64,000 nucleotides of DNA from Jacaranda mimosifolia. Its lineage: Eukaryota; Streptophyta; Magnoliopsida; Lamiales; Bignoniaceae. The stretch lies in the NCBI GenBank assembly GCA_018894105.1, contig CM032122.1, positions 36,177,404 through 36,241,403 on the forward strand. Direction: 5' to 3'. The notes below the pieces were generated by a model. It was given only the letters and a program-made list of their open reading frames with translations. It was not told where the DNA came from and made no database searches. Made by a program: the position numbers and the translations under genes. Below are positions 25,950-39,800 of the stretch, one piece after another (position 1 is the stretch's first letter; each line of letters starts with the position of its first letter).

Positions 25950-26850
25950 TATTAATTATTTATGAATTTATAATTATATATTAATTATAAAAAAATGACT
26001 AATATCATTATTGTTGATATAAGCTTATATAAAAAAAATTAATTATTGTACATTAACTATAAACTAATTAATATTTATTCTTAAAATATAGTTATTTAAC
26101 TATTTATTATTTACAATTTATGTATAAATAAAACTTAGTTTTATTTAAATAAAATAATATATATATAACTTAATAACGATTCATCAAATTAAAAAAAATT
26201 ATATTATATGAAACTAAATCATCTTAAATTATTTATTAAACAAATAAGTGTAATATTTAATTATACATGAAGTATTAAACATAATTAATATATACATAAT
26301 AAGCTATTTAAATAATTAAATAAATTAATTTAATTAATTTAACCAGTTATTTATTTATTTAACTAATTATTTAATTGATATATTATTTAATAAATAAATT
26401 ACTTAGTAATAGTCAAAAAGATTTTTACTTAATTTTAATTAATCTTCTTGATAATTATTTTAATTGTATTAATATTAATTTATTAAACTTAATGGATTAT
26501 TAAATAAATGTCACACTATAATTAATTTTTTATAATAATTTTAAATAAATGTGAATACTAATATCTAATGAAGATTATTTTTTTGAAGAAGGTTAATTTA
26601 TTTATTATATCAAATTAAAATATTTTAAATTATTTACTAAGTGAATAAACATAATATCTAATTAATACATTAAATATTAAATATAACTAACATATTATTT
26701 AATTAATTTAAGATATTATTTATTACATTTAATTAATTTTCTCGATGATTATTTTAATTAATTTTGTAAACATAAGTTTTAGAATTTTTTAAGTAGTAAA
26801 ATTTTTATATTTTCATATATGTATATATATATATATATGAGTGAAATAAG
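25950..26850. other. Block of nearly pure A/T
   Basis: Almost every base is A or T for about 900 bp, built from TTAATTAATTTA, TATTTATTAAA and AAATAAATTA words with no exact tandem period. It contains no gene and ends at a TA microsatellite (about 26817-26838). DNA of this kind fits a matrix-attachment or very old repeat region, but no function is supported. Confidence 0.6.
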
Positions 26851-27913
26851 AGAGTAATAAATGAATAAGTAATATGAAAGATGGAGTAAGAAAATAAAGG
26901 GGTGGTGTGCTTTTTAGAGTATATGGTTTTTTGGGGTGAATTGTGATAGATTTTTTGGATAAAAAATTGTAGCATGTGATAGCTTGCAGAGTTGCTTCAC
27001 GCATTTTTTGTTTCAAAAACACGCCCGATAGACTAGGTCATGTTTGGATGTGGGTCTTTAAAAAGACTTATGAGACAGGCCTTATAAGTCATGTTCCTGA
27101 TACATATTGTGCGCATATAAGATTTAAGAGAACTTAATTTTGACTGCATGCAATTTTTTCACCAATCTTTTTCGAATTATTTGTTAACTTATTGTCATTT
27201 TATTATATTTATTAATTAATTATATTTTTTAAGTATTTAAATGTATAATAACACATTAACATATAAAATTACTAATGAATACCACTTATTAATTTTGGAC
27301 AATACACATTTTATTTTAATTTTCTGTTGTAATTAAAAATAATAATAAATTTTGAATTAATCGGATTAATTGAAGACACACCCAAATTGATTGATTGAAA
27401 ATATTGTATTCATTCCTAGTGGAGATATTATCAAATTAGCAAATGTATATATATAATATTTTAAAATTAAACAAAATTCTACATATTAAATTTATAATTT
27501 AATTCGACAACAAAAATTATAAATAATTTAACAAAAAAGGTGAAAAATAACATATTTAATGGCACTTATTTTGTACTACACGCAATATTTTCATACTTTG
27601 TTCATCATTTTAATTTTATGATTTTTTTTATTTTAATTAAGATTATTAATTTATAAATTTGTTTCTATTAAAATTTCAAACAAAACCAAAAACCAAAAAT
27701 CACAAAACAATAACCATATCTCGTACAAATCTCTTAAACATATATTAGAAACAACCTCACAATCAATCACAACTTCAAATTACATCAATCTATCACATCA
27801 TTATAATCATTATACTTAACTTCACAATCTCATATCTCTGAAATATCCAACTGTTTCCAAAATTTCTGAAACACAAAAACATGAAATCAACCTCACAAGC
27901 AATCACAATCGTA

Positions 27914-28857
27914 GGCCTCGTTTGATGATGTCTATTAGCAGCAATTGGGGGTTGTAATGTTATCTAATGGCTTGTTTGATACACATAATGAAAACACGGG
28001 CCGGCCCATGCGAAAATGAAGACCCGCAACTGTAGTGCATATTACACGAAATTACAATCTCATGGGTGAGGGTGCGATTAAATAACTGCACCCTCATTGC
28101 AAGCAGCCGTTGAAATTGGTAGGTCTAATTTAACCTTCAAAATGAAGTGTTTTTCCATTTCTGCTCCTCTTTTCTACTGTTCTAAGAATCCCAATTGTGA
28201 TTCTAAAAATTCAAATTATTATTTAATTATCTAATAATAATTCTTTTAATATGTTTAATTCTTATAATAATAATAATTCTTATAAATTATTTCTACTAAT
28301 AATAATTTAATAATGGCATTAGTCTTTAATTCTTATAATAATATTCTTTTAATAGTTGAAAATTTAGGTACTTTCATATAAAATAATTATTTATATATTT
28401 TTAATTTTCAAATTTTTTAGTTTTTGTGTTTGTAATATTAGAATTATTTTATATGATATATTCTAATATTATATGATATAATTCTTTAAAGTAATTTTTT
28501 ATGTGTTGAATAATATTTAGTTTTAAAGTCATCCCAAATATAAAATTATTAATTATATATTTTAAATTTATATTCTCAATTTTTAAATTTTTATGTATAC
28601 AATATTAGAATTATTTTATATGATATAATTTTTTAAAAGAATTCTTTATGTGGTTTTTTTTTATTACATTACAAATTTGGAAAAATAATATTAGTGGTGA
28701 GTTTCAAACACCTAACATGGGATTATTAAAAATTACAATGGGGCCTAATATATATGTCAATCTCTCATATCAAACAGAATAATAAATAATTCAATATCAC
28801 ACAATCATCCACTATTACAATAGCCACTATTATCTAAATTCTATATCAAACGTGCCC
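27914..28857. mobile_element. Non-autonomous DNA transposon of about 945 bp
   Basis: The left end is GGCCTCGTTTGATGATGTCT. The reverse complement of the right end is GGGCACGTTTGATATAGAAT. The trinucleotide GTA flanks both ends. The interior is AT-rich and has no transposase. A shared TATTAGC/ATAATAG word follows both termini. The structure suits a PIF/Harbinger-like or similar element with a 3-bp target duplication. Confidence 0.6.
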
Positions 28858-28862
28858 GTAGT

Positions 28863-31800
28863 ATATTTTGGAAAAAAGATTATGGAATATACCTTTATTT
28901 TAAAAAAAAATTGGGAGTTGAAGAAAAGTTTCCCAAAATGTAGAAGAACATGGCCTAAGAAAATGCAACAAAAAATTGATTTCACTTTTAATCATGACAT
29001 TTTAAAACATCAATAGTCATTCATAGCCACGAGAATGCTCGAAATGGTCCAGTTATGATAATACTCACTACAAGATCCACAAAATGCGGGGGATTGCATA
29101 TGTAATATATATGCATATATATATAATGTGTGTATATATATGATGCTCTTCTAACATATTAAATTTTCACTCAAAATAATTGAACAATAAAATCTCAATT
29201 AATTAGAACTTTAGTTAGTAGTATAATAATTGAGAGAGCCACGCATTCTATTTCACTTGGCTCGACGTAAGGACGTATATTATTGCTGCTAATAAAAGCA
29301 TGTACTTAGTTGTCCCTAGCTAGGCTCTATAATACTAGCATTATACTTGAATTATGTTGGCTTATTTAAGCTGGAAATTTTGATATTTTTTATTGGGATA
29401 TATATATATTGAACGTTTATAATGGCCTGGAAAAATAATTTCTAGCGAAATTCATGATGCTTTGGTGGAACGTTAAAATTCACCAACTGTATATTATAAA
29501 ATTTTTAAAGAGCACGTTTGTTCATATCATTAATTTGTTAATAACTAAAGAATATCATCACGTCAAGAAAATAAATAAATAAGTACAAGATAATGTTCGA
29601 TTAAAAAATTACTATATTCCTTATCTACTGCTAATACCAAAAAACAAAAAAAAAAAAAGAAGAAGAATACTAAGAATAATTTATTAAATGACATTGTGCA
29701 AATTATTATTATATATTAAGTGATGGTAATTTTTATTTTTTTATATTTTTAAGTTTCATAATAATAAGAATTATATACATTTAAATTATTATTATCGATG
29801 ATTAATAATTCATTTACGGTGATAAAAAAAAATATATATATATTGCCACAAATTATATGTTTCATTCGATATATTATAAGTCCCTTATTGGACATATTAA
29901 TGACATTAACACAACATAAATAGTAATAAAATATTCTTGATGGTTTTAGGCAGAAGATTAATTAGGTGGGGGCAGGGAATAAATTAATTATTAACTTGTA
30001 TGGTGAGATGATGGAATGTGAGTGAACAAAATGGACACTAGTAATTGAAACACAAATGGATTACTCTTGATTAGACAAGTTTAGGAAGACATATTTATAT
30101 TATTAGCAAAGGACATGAAAATGAATGTTGGGAGATTGGTAACTAGTATAATTAATTAATTAATTAATACTTATACAACCCCACATGGATTGTATCCATT
30201 GTGGGTTGATATCTAGCTATTATGCTTATGTTGTAAACCCTTTCTACTATACAATTGTACTTCGTGCATTCTTTATTTTTTTTTTTTCGAATGTCTAAGT
30301 TTTTACTTTATTTTTAGCGCATGCATATATATATATATATATTCCAATTTTATTCATTTCACACACCATTTAACCCAAAGTTGTGAAGAAATGCTTGTCA
30401 GACTAGGGGTGAGTATTGATCGATTTGATAAATTAACCGACCAAATAAATTGGTTAATTAATCACACCGAAATTTTTGGTTAACCGAAAAAAATCGATTC
30501 GGTTAGGATAATTAACAAATTAACCACTTTTTATTTAAATTTATTTTCTCAACATCATTGTTCAAAAAAATTATAATAGTGTAGCTCCATCCAAGCAATA
30601 TCATGATCCATGTTGCATTTTCATACAACTTCTTGCAATGACCTTTAATATTTTTTTGAATGCAAATAATGATCCATAAAAAATTTATCAAATAAATAGG
30701 AGTTTATAAAGTATAAAAAAACTCTACATGTATATAATTAATCAAGATTATCTTGTAATATCAACAATAAAATAAATGTAGATATAGATACATGGAACAA
30801 CAACAAACATAACGAAATCAAGTAAAATTAGTGGTGTGCAAAGTAGATAAACTTTTTATTTTGAAAAGTTCGGTTAAATAAGTTTTTACCAATTTTTTAT
30901 ATAAAGCAACTGAATCGAATCGAAAATTTATAAAAATTTAATCATTATTCAAAACAAAAATCAATTGGACAAAGCGATTCAATGAATTCGGTTCGATCAA
31001 TTAATTGATTTTTTCGATTGATGGATAATTTTGTTCACTCTTATATTAGACAGTCAATAAATTACATAATTTGTTGTCATTGTAATTAACTGGACACATA
31101 TTTGGCAGTTTTGTGCCCTTAGCTTTTAATGTAGTCAGCCAAAATTGATTAGGTTCAGTACCAGTTGCCTTGGTGCTATGCCACCAATTTGAATTTGAAA
31201 TCAATGCCTTTTTAATTTACGACCAGACTTACCAAAATTCCAGATAAATATATAATCCAATGAATAAGTATACGTGTTCTGCTGATAGCAGACAAACAAA
31301 ATAAATGGAGATTTCTGGGCCGGCTCCGGGCCTTATTTGTCCACCCCGTTTTGCGACGTGCCTTCATGTTTTGTATTTATGCTCTGACAATTAAGGCCCA
31401 CCATTTTTTTTTTTTTAAATTTATTTATTCTGTTTTCCCTGTAATTTTTTAGAAAATGGTATGTACCCAATTTAAGGTGCATCAAGGTCGTGAAACATAT
31501 AGTCTAAATTTATTTCTGATTTTATATTTGAACTTTGGATTCAAGATGAAATTCAATTAAAAGGAAAAACCATCGCGTGGCTCACCTTGACCTTTCATTT
31601 TGAAATTATATTTAGTATTCTGATAACACTTAAAATAAAGCAATTAATTTATTTGTGTAATGAGTCCTGAATCTCAAAAGGAAAGTAAGATCAATAGCTT
31701 AATTACAACCGAGGTCCTCATATCACGATCTGAACTTTCTATGCTAATAGCTTGCTTTCAAAAGTCATACTCTAATGAAATTATATGGGTATTTATAGGA

Positions 31801-32325
31801 AACACTGTAGTATTATCAACATAATGATGTGTTATTTACGCTTTAAATTACGTCACGTATCTTGAAATTGGCAATTTTTTCCTTGAGGTTGTACGATAGT
31901 CTGTAGTCCTTGAGTACTGCTAAGGTTATCTTGATAATACCACGTGTCCTCAATCAACGTCCCTGATGAGAGTAGTACATTAAAATTCTTTTATTATATA
32001 TCTTTTTGTTTTTACATCATATTCAAAATTTATCTCAATTCAATTTGCATTAGAGTAGTGCTTTATTCTTAAATGCTTGTTAGGGGTTGTGTGACAAAGC
32101 ATTTTGAGGAGAATCAGTTACTTATGAGTTTGAGTAATGTTTGACTCATAATCACAACTCATTCACGGATTTTTTCAACATTAATTAGTTATAGAACTAT
32201 TGAAACTCAAGGGTAAGGTGACAAGCAGGCTATACACATGCATTGGGAATTAACTTGCAACGTAATCATAAATTAGTAGAAGAAAAAGAAAGGGAGAGTA
32301 CAATCATATTAATTCTTAAAGGTTA
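28863..32325. other. Gene-free intergenic region
   Basis: AT-rich spacer containing one terminal-inverted-repeat element (30405-31045, listed separately) and short TA and A runs. No protein or RNA gene was recognised on either strand. Confidence 0.5.
30405..31045. mobile_element. CGGTT-rich terminal-inverted-repeat element
   Basis: The left end AGGGGTGAGTATTGATCGAT and the reverse complement of the right end AGAGTGAACAAAATTATCCA are imperfectly inverted. Both arms then carry words typical of one plant MITE class: 'GATTCGGTTA', 'TTAACCGA', 'GTTCGGTT', 'GAATTCGGTTCGAT'. No open frame is present. The ends are diverged, so the borders are approximate. Confidence 0.5.
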
Positions 32326-32326
32326 A

Positions 32327-32730
32327 GCCCGTTTGGTTTTATTTTCAAAACTCATTTTCATTTTCAGCAATTTTTAAAAATTAAAAAGGTAGTTATAATT
32401 TTGAAATGAAAATGAAAATGGACATAGAATTGTGTTTGGATGAATTATTGAAAAGAAATTATTTAAGTAGGTGTAGGGTTGAAAAGATAGTTGGTTTATA
32501 TCTTTTTATGTTTAAAAATATATGTATATATTATTAATTTTAAATTAATAATGAGTACCTTATGTTAAATTAAATTTAAATTTAATTGATATGATAATAG
32601 GAGACAGAGTATGTTTAGAAAGAGTTTGAAAATAAAAATATGAATACTTTGAGTGAAAAAAAAATGATAGTTTTTATTTTTTAACCCAAGTAAAAATGAA
32701 AATGAGCCACGAAAATGAAACCAAACGGCA
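32327..32730 (+). mobile_element. MITE family M, long form (about 404 bp)
   Basis: The element begins GCCCGTTTGGTTTTATTTTC and ends GAAAATGAAACCAAACGGCA. The interior shares GTTATAATTTTGAAATGAAA, 'TTTGGATGAATTATTG', 'ATAGTTGGTTTATA' and 'AAATTTAAATTTAATTGAT' with 54583-54988, so these two form a longer subfamily of about 405 bp. No coding capacity. Confidence 0.8.
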
Positions 32731-32734
32731 ATTG

Positions 32735-33800
32735 ATTTCTGCAATGTCAAAAGACTGCCTGCTTATGAAAGTTGAGCAAATTATACTTTTTAGCTTAGGA
32801 AAAGTCGTGTAGGGTTGTGCGTGGGAGATTGGGACATGAATAGTGGGCTGGGCTGGGCTCTACACTGGAGTTGCTTTCCTGGATCACCATACCCCGTGAT
32901 TGAATACCCACAAATTTACGGATTTTGTCCAATCCAAAAAATGTATGGATTGGTTGGAGTATACGAGACTGGGTTGGTTTCAAGAACATTTAACCCGCAT
33001 TGTGGTCGTGTAATGGATTGGAGTTCTAGGTACCCAAGTCATCCTAAACCAATCCAAATTAGGATATAATAATTATATATATATATATATTTAAATGAAT
33101 TTTAAATACATAGAAATAAATCATAAAATAGAAAGAGTCTATAAGATTTAACCTAGTAAAAATAAAATATTAAACCCAATAATATTAGTGAATCTTAAAT
33201 GTTGATAAATATCTTTGTTCATCTAGTTCAATAACAATTAAGTTTGGCGTCCCATCTTAATCCTATGTTTGGACAAGGAAATTTGTGAAATAAAAGGTGG
33301 AAAAATTAAATATAAAATTATATTATTTCAAGTATGTAAAAGATTATTTCTTTCTTTTTTTTTCACAATTTTCTTGTAAAAATTTAAAGTCCAAAAATAA
33401 GATAAATGAAATATAATCTAAGTTATGATAATAAAATGACTAAGTTGTTCAAAAATGAAATTAGGGACGGCCCATTTATTTATTTTTCTGTTTTGAAAGT
33501 TTAATAATTGTAGCTTCTTTTATACAAATTCAAGAAAAGAGAAAGAGAAAGAGAATAAGAAGCGCAGGAGTGCCCTCCATCTTTTCATCTCCATTATTAC
33601 ATTTATACTTACATATAACTTGTGATGGTACTACAATAAGTATTTGATTTGTTAATTAGAAAATGTCAAAATAATCTCTCTCTCGTTAGGAAAAACGAGG
33701 TCGTTTTGATGTAGAACCCCTGCCAATGGTCATCTCGCTCTCAGGTCGATTCACTCTTAAGACCAGCAGGATTTTGTAGTTCCACAAAAAGGGTCTCGTA
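32735..33800. other. Upstream region of LIG1
   Basis: About 32809-33060 is a GC-richer patch (GGGCTGGGCTGGGCTC; several CCAATCC/GGATTGG words) that starts AGGGTTGTGCG and may be one end of another MITE; the second end was not found. A TA microsatellite lies at about 33069-33091. A GAAAGAGAAAGAGAA tract at about 33535-33555 precedes the LIG1 promoter. No gene is seen. Confidence 0.4.
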
Positions 33801-33804
33801 CAGG

Positions 33805-33813
33805 TTTCCCGCC
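33805..33813 (+). promoter_or_regulatory. E2F-binding site in the LIG1 promoter or leader
   Basis: TTTCCCGCC is an exact match to the plant and animal E2F consensus TTTSSCGS. It lies 22 bp before the first LIG1 ATG. E2F/DP sites control S-phase genes such as PCNA, MCM and ribonucleotide reductase, so cell-cycle control of this ligase is expected. The match is directly visible; function is inferred. Confidence 0.7.
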
Positions 33814-33835
33814 ATTTAGCTGTCTTCCGCGATTG

Positions 33836-36800
33836 ATGTTTTCACTCCGGTCATGCCCCCACTGCTCAATCCTCATCTCACTTTCTGTTAATCTTGCCAG
33901 AAAACTCCCCCTCTATCCCTCTCTATCCTCCTCTTCGAAGCATTTACGCATTTTCACTAATTCAAATCCTAGTCTTAGAACAATGTCCTCTTCTCGCCCA
34001 TCTGCTTTTGATGTTCTCATGTCCAATGCTTCCAAGAAAAAGAAAAACCCGTCTCAGTCCCAATCTGCCAAAGCCAAAAGAATCCTCACCCAGAAAACGC
34101 AATGCCCCTGTTGAAACTTCCCAAACCCCTAATTTAAACCCTAGCGATGGTAATTCACGAAGTCCCGTTTCCCACCCAAATCAAAATGCCGCAGGAAAGG
34201 ACCAAGAAAGTGTCAAGATCTTGAGTTCCGACCAAAATGGAGATGCCCATTTCGAGAATACATTGGATACTAGTGCTGATGGCAACCTTGGTTCCGTCCC
34301 AGTTGAAGATACCCATCTGCCAGGAAGCACGAAAAAACTGAAAAAATCAAGTTCAAAGCAAAGGGGGTCGGATGATGCTGATTCGAATGAAGGCTTAGTG
34401 GTGGTCAAGAAGCCCAGGGTGTCAATCAGCCCGGATGAGAGTCTACTTGAATTAAAGAAAAAGGCTGCAAATTTCGATGCGAAGAGGGCGGCTTATTGGG
34501 GGGAGGGAGAAAGGGTGCCTTTTATGTTTGTCGTGAAGGCATTTGATGCTATATCAAAGGAGTCAGGTAGGATTGCCATCACGGAGATTGTGTGTAACAT
34601 GCTAAGGACAGTGATCCAGATGACACCAGATGATTTATTGGCTGTTGTGTACCTTTTGGCGAATAGGATCGCATCTGCGCATGAGGGTTTGGAGCTTGGT
34701 ATTGGGGATGCTTCGATTATCAAGGCCCTTGCAGAGGCTTGTGGGACTAAAGAAGCCCATGTTAAGAAGCAATACAAGGTGATTAATTGAATTAGCTTTG
34801 TGCTGACTGAAGTTTGTAATAATTTTAGTGTGAAAATAATGAATTTTGCGCTTTGTTTTCTTTTATGCAGCTTAATTATCAGCTGGAATGTATTAGGGAC
34901 TAGGATATGATCATTCGACAGATTAAATTTAATGAACTCAGTGCCACCTGTGTATGTATTTATTGCTGGTCATATAGTTCATAGAATTTATTCGGTTGAA
35001 ACAGTTATATAATTAGTGCTGCTGTTTTTTGTAAAATAATATTGAAGAACTGATAATAGTGTGATAGTTTCTGCACTTGATACTTGTGGAAAAAACTATT
35101 TAGGAAAAAAATTAAGTGATCTATATAGGTGGATTTTTGATGGTAAATGTGATTGCTTGAAGGTTAGATGCTGATATTAACTATAGTTAGGTTAGTGCCT
35201 CCGTGGGGCTCAAGTTCATACAGGTACCCATCTTTGTTCCTGGAATTTGTACTGCATAGATAAAAAACAAATATATAAATTTAGAAACATAAAAACCTCT
35301 TCTTGGTTAGTTCTGCTATATCTTTTCTCATTTATCAGTTAAATAAACGTACATGTAACCAAGATTTGTTTGGCGGTATGTTAGAGTCAACACCATTGGG
35401 GGATTGCACTTATTAAATGGTCTTGCTCTTGTGGAACTTTTCAATAAGCTGCTCTCGAGCAACATGCTTAAAATTAGACAAATATGGACCAATGATTTTG
35501 AGAGTTAGAAAAATCACCATTGATCTTATATGGTATACACAGGAAGTGTGATTTTTGGCTATGATAGGCATTGTTTTATTCATAAAACACTATCATATAC
35601 GCCATAGTACCAAATTGGTTACTGAGATTTCTTTGTGTGTTGGAGATGAGGATCTTACACTGAATTGTCTACAGGAATGGGGATACGGTTAATAGTACCG
35701 ACAATTGTTAAGTTTGAGAAGTATCCAAAACCGTCAAATATTTCAAAATCCTAGGCATGCTTCTACCCTTATAACACAGCACCGCATCGTTTTAGCTCTG
35801 TAATATACTTTTGGAATGAATAATTTGTTGCTAAATTTATAAAAAGTTGCTATGTGATAGCATTTATCGTTTTTGCAATAAAACAATGATAATATGCATA
35901 TGATTATTTTATAGTAGTTCATCCTGCTTGGTGATACCTTTTTGCGGTGAGCATCTTCTATGTTGTGGCAAATACTTCTTCTGGAAGATAGCATCTCAGT
36001 TTTGCTCTTTTTTTCTTCCTGTTATCTGTTTCGTTCCATCCAGCTTTGTTATGGTTAGACAACATGTAGCTCTGATGTGCCCTTTTCCATCTTTTGAATT
36101 GGGTCCCTTTGCTTGATTGACTAATATATGAAATTCGTCATTTCTATGTTCCTTACTGTAGGAGCTTGGAGATTTAGGCCTTGTAGCGAAAGCTAGTCGT
36201 TCATCACAGCCTTTGATGCGCAAACCAGAACCATTGACTGTTGCCAAAGTTTTTAACACGTTTCGCCTTATTGCAAAGGTGCTCTATTGTCATTCTATCT
36301 CTCTGTATGTGCGTGTGTGGGTGTGTGTTTTATAAATTGATATGTTTTGTTTTGTACTGTGGGCCTTTACACCATTTATAACATACCAAAACGAAGTGGA
36401 GATTCTATACAAGTTTTTATACACAGACTGGTAGCTTAGAAATTACATAACTAGGTACTTTTCTGGATAAGTGTATGGATATTTGCCATGAGTTTCATGC
36501 CTGAAATAATGCAGAATGAGTCTAAATTAGTTTTCCAAGGTGAGTCCAACCTGCCTGCATTTCATAACTACTAACAAGCATAAAACCTCACTGAAATGAT
36601 TATGATTGATGCCTGTTAGATATTCCATTACATATGCATGTTGCTATTTCCATTAGCTTGTGATAGGGAATCTATTTTTTTCTTGTTTATTTTTCAAAGT
36701 TACAGTGCAGCAAGTAATGCTTCTCTTTGGATAATGTGTGAACTTTAACAGGAATCTGGCAAAGATAGTCAAGAGAAAAAAAAGAATCACATAAAGGCGC

Positions 36801-39800
36801 TACTAGTTGCAGCCACTGATTGTGAACCTCAATATTTGATTCGTTTGCTCCAGGTCAATTAAATGCATTTATTTGATATTCCATTTGGTTCATGTCAAAA
36901 CACATCATAAACTTGGTTTGAGCAATATATGCAGACAAAATTGCGTATTGGTTTGGCAGAACAAACTCTCTTGACAGCACTGGGGCATGCTTCTGTATAT
37001 TCAGAGAAGCATTCATCTCCTCCCCCAACGGTTGATAATTCCCTCGAAGAAGTAAGTTATTATGCTCTAGATCTGAGTACCTCAGTGCTAGCTTCTGGCC
37101 ATTTTCTGGAAGCAAAATTTCAAAATTATTTTACTGATTTAATTTATCCTGCCCTTCTTTTAAAAATTTCTTGTTTATCGACATAAAAAATGATACGGAA
37201 CATGTTCTTGTATGTAACTTATTGGTATGGTAGGTAAAAAGGGATATTATCTTGACTCTCTTTTTCTTGATGAATTAGTTCTATCTCACCATTTTTAGCA
37301 ATGAGATTGAGGAATTGCAATTTTTGCTTGCACCTTTTTTCCTTCTAAATTTTCTTTCTTCTAATTTCATTTAATATAGTGTTTGTCAGATGGACATATA
37401 TGATTCTCATGTTAAACAGCGCATTATGACGAGTTTATTTGTAGGTTGATATGGCAAACCTTGTACTTTTGAACTGCACCATCTATATATGAAAGAAACA
37501 CTGGGATGGAACCATAACATGGGCTGAGTGGTTAGAAAAGTTCTGGTAATGATTTATTTGATAAACAAAATTGAAAGGCACAGCGCCAAGGTTGGTGGGT
37601 GCATGAATTGCAATCGCAAGTTTCAAACCCTCTGCTCAGTCTATTCATGGATCATCTTTTGCTCTATTTATGTGGACCTGCTTGATGTGCTTACTGTGAT
37701 CAACCAATTATGTTACCTTCACCATACAATTGATTAACTGTAGTTGGTATGCGAAGAGAATTCTTTGACATGCTACTTTGCTCATGTTTTCTAGTTAAGA
37801 GACTGCATATATTAGCAAAAGAACTTAGCTAAATTAGTAAAAACGCACGGTTAGATACAACTACTTTTTACTGTATTGGTTGTTGGGGAATAGTGTAATT
37901 GGTTAGTTGGCCCGTAGATAGCACTTACTTGGCAACATGGGCTTAAGTTTTTTGTGCTAGTTGATTAGTGCCTACTAGTGGAGCTTGGTTGGAGACATAC
38001 TTGGGTAGAGCCATGATTCTATCCACTTTGGTGACCCTGGATTTGGGGAAATGTGCGGTGACCCTCAAAATGATACAAAGAGGATGTTTCATGTCCTCTA
38101 GAAAGATAATGCGGTTGGCTTTGGTTAGCTTCCACTTGGCAATGATGTGGGCTTCATTACTTTCAGCTAGTTTGTCCAACAAATGCAGTACTTGATAGAG
38201 CTAGGAGTTTATACCATTAGGGAATCCTAAGCTTTCCAATGTCATTTTTAGTTATTTACCGCTAGTAATGAATGTATCCATTTCTGGAGTTCAGTTAAGT
38301 TTCTTCTAGACGCAGATCATTATGTGTGGCCCATGAACATAATAGACTTAGTTATTATTATGCGTCCATTTCAATTGACACTGTGTTATTATGTGCATAA
38401 TAGACCTGAGCTAGTTACTAGCCATGCGTGATGTTGATAAATTATTTCCTTTTCCATCTTGTAATGCTAATATGATTATTTGAATCTCGGAGAATTGGCA
38501 CTTTTATGCCAGAATGCAAATAATTCAAGCAATTGATCTTTCAGCGTATTATAGATAAAGATTGACCTCGGAGCGTTTCCAGCTTTCTTTTATAATGACT
38601 CTGGTGCTCTGCAAGTTGCTACCAATACATTCGTGATAAATGTTGAGCTAAGAGCTACTGGAAATTTGATATAGATGCAGCTAGATGAAAATCCATGAAG
38701 TTGGAAGTTTTAATGTCAATGAATCATGTAATGAGAAATCTTGGTATTTGGAAGTTCTATTAAGTAGCAACTGTAGGAATTTGGGATCTAAGCATGCTTA
38801 GCAGTTGAATAGATGTGTCAGTTAGGAGATCTGCTTTTTGCTAGAGTGGTGTTTCAAGATAAAACCAGACATGCTTCAAGAACTGTCAAAAGAATTGATT
38901 GTCATTGTAATCATTGGGAAGGCCTTATCCTATCATCATTATACCTAGCCTTTTCTCCAAATTTAGTGCATATGGAACCAGTGGCTGGACAAAGTTTCAG
39001 GTGTTGCATGACTTGACCGAATGGCTAGCCTGAACTTCTTTTCTGTACGTTCTGTTATATGGTGAAAAATACTGTAAATTATAATAATCCTTTGAATTTT
39101 GATATTTGAGGCCTTCAGATTTAGGTTCATCTTGTCGGTGTTCCTTACTGTCATATTATGTATGCTCATAATGTGTGATTATTGGATAGGTTGCGTGTGT
39201 GTGTGTTTTAATATATATATATATATATATTTATTTATTTAAATAGATTTACTCTCTTTATCTTTTCTGTCTGTCAGGCTGCAAAAATTGTCAAACAAGT
39301 TTATTCTGTAATCCCAGTCTATGATAAAATAGTTCCAGCTCTTCTTTCTGGTGGTGTGTGGAATCTCCCGAAGACATGTAGCTTTTCACCTGGTATTCCC
39401 GTCGGGCCCATGTTAGCTAAACCAACCAAAGGAGTATCTGAAATTGTGGAAAAGTTTCAAGATATGGAGTTCACCTGTGAGTACAAATACGATGGAGAAC
39501 GTGCTCAGGTAATAATACCTAATAAAAGAAATATGCTGAAGTTCTTGAGTCAGGGAATAAAGGGTATTTTATGCTGTAACCATTAACGTCCTATGTAGAT
39601 ACACTATATGGAGAATGGCTCAGTGGAGATATACAGTAGAAATGCAGAACGAAATACTGGAAAGTTTCCAGATGTTGTTGCTGCTATCGCAAGGTAGCCT
39701 TTGTTTTAGCAAATATATTGGCCAATTTCATCTTTTGCGATTTAAGTTATGATGCCCAGCTATGGAATATCTGTAAGTCCAGCATCCACCAGTCTTATAA

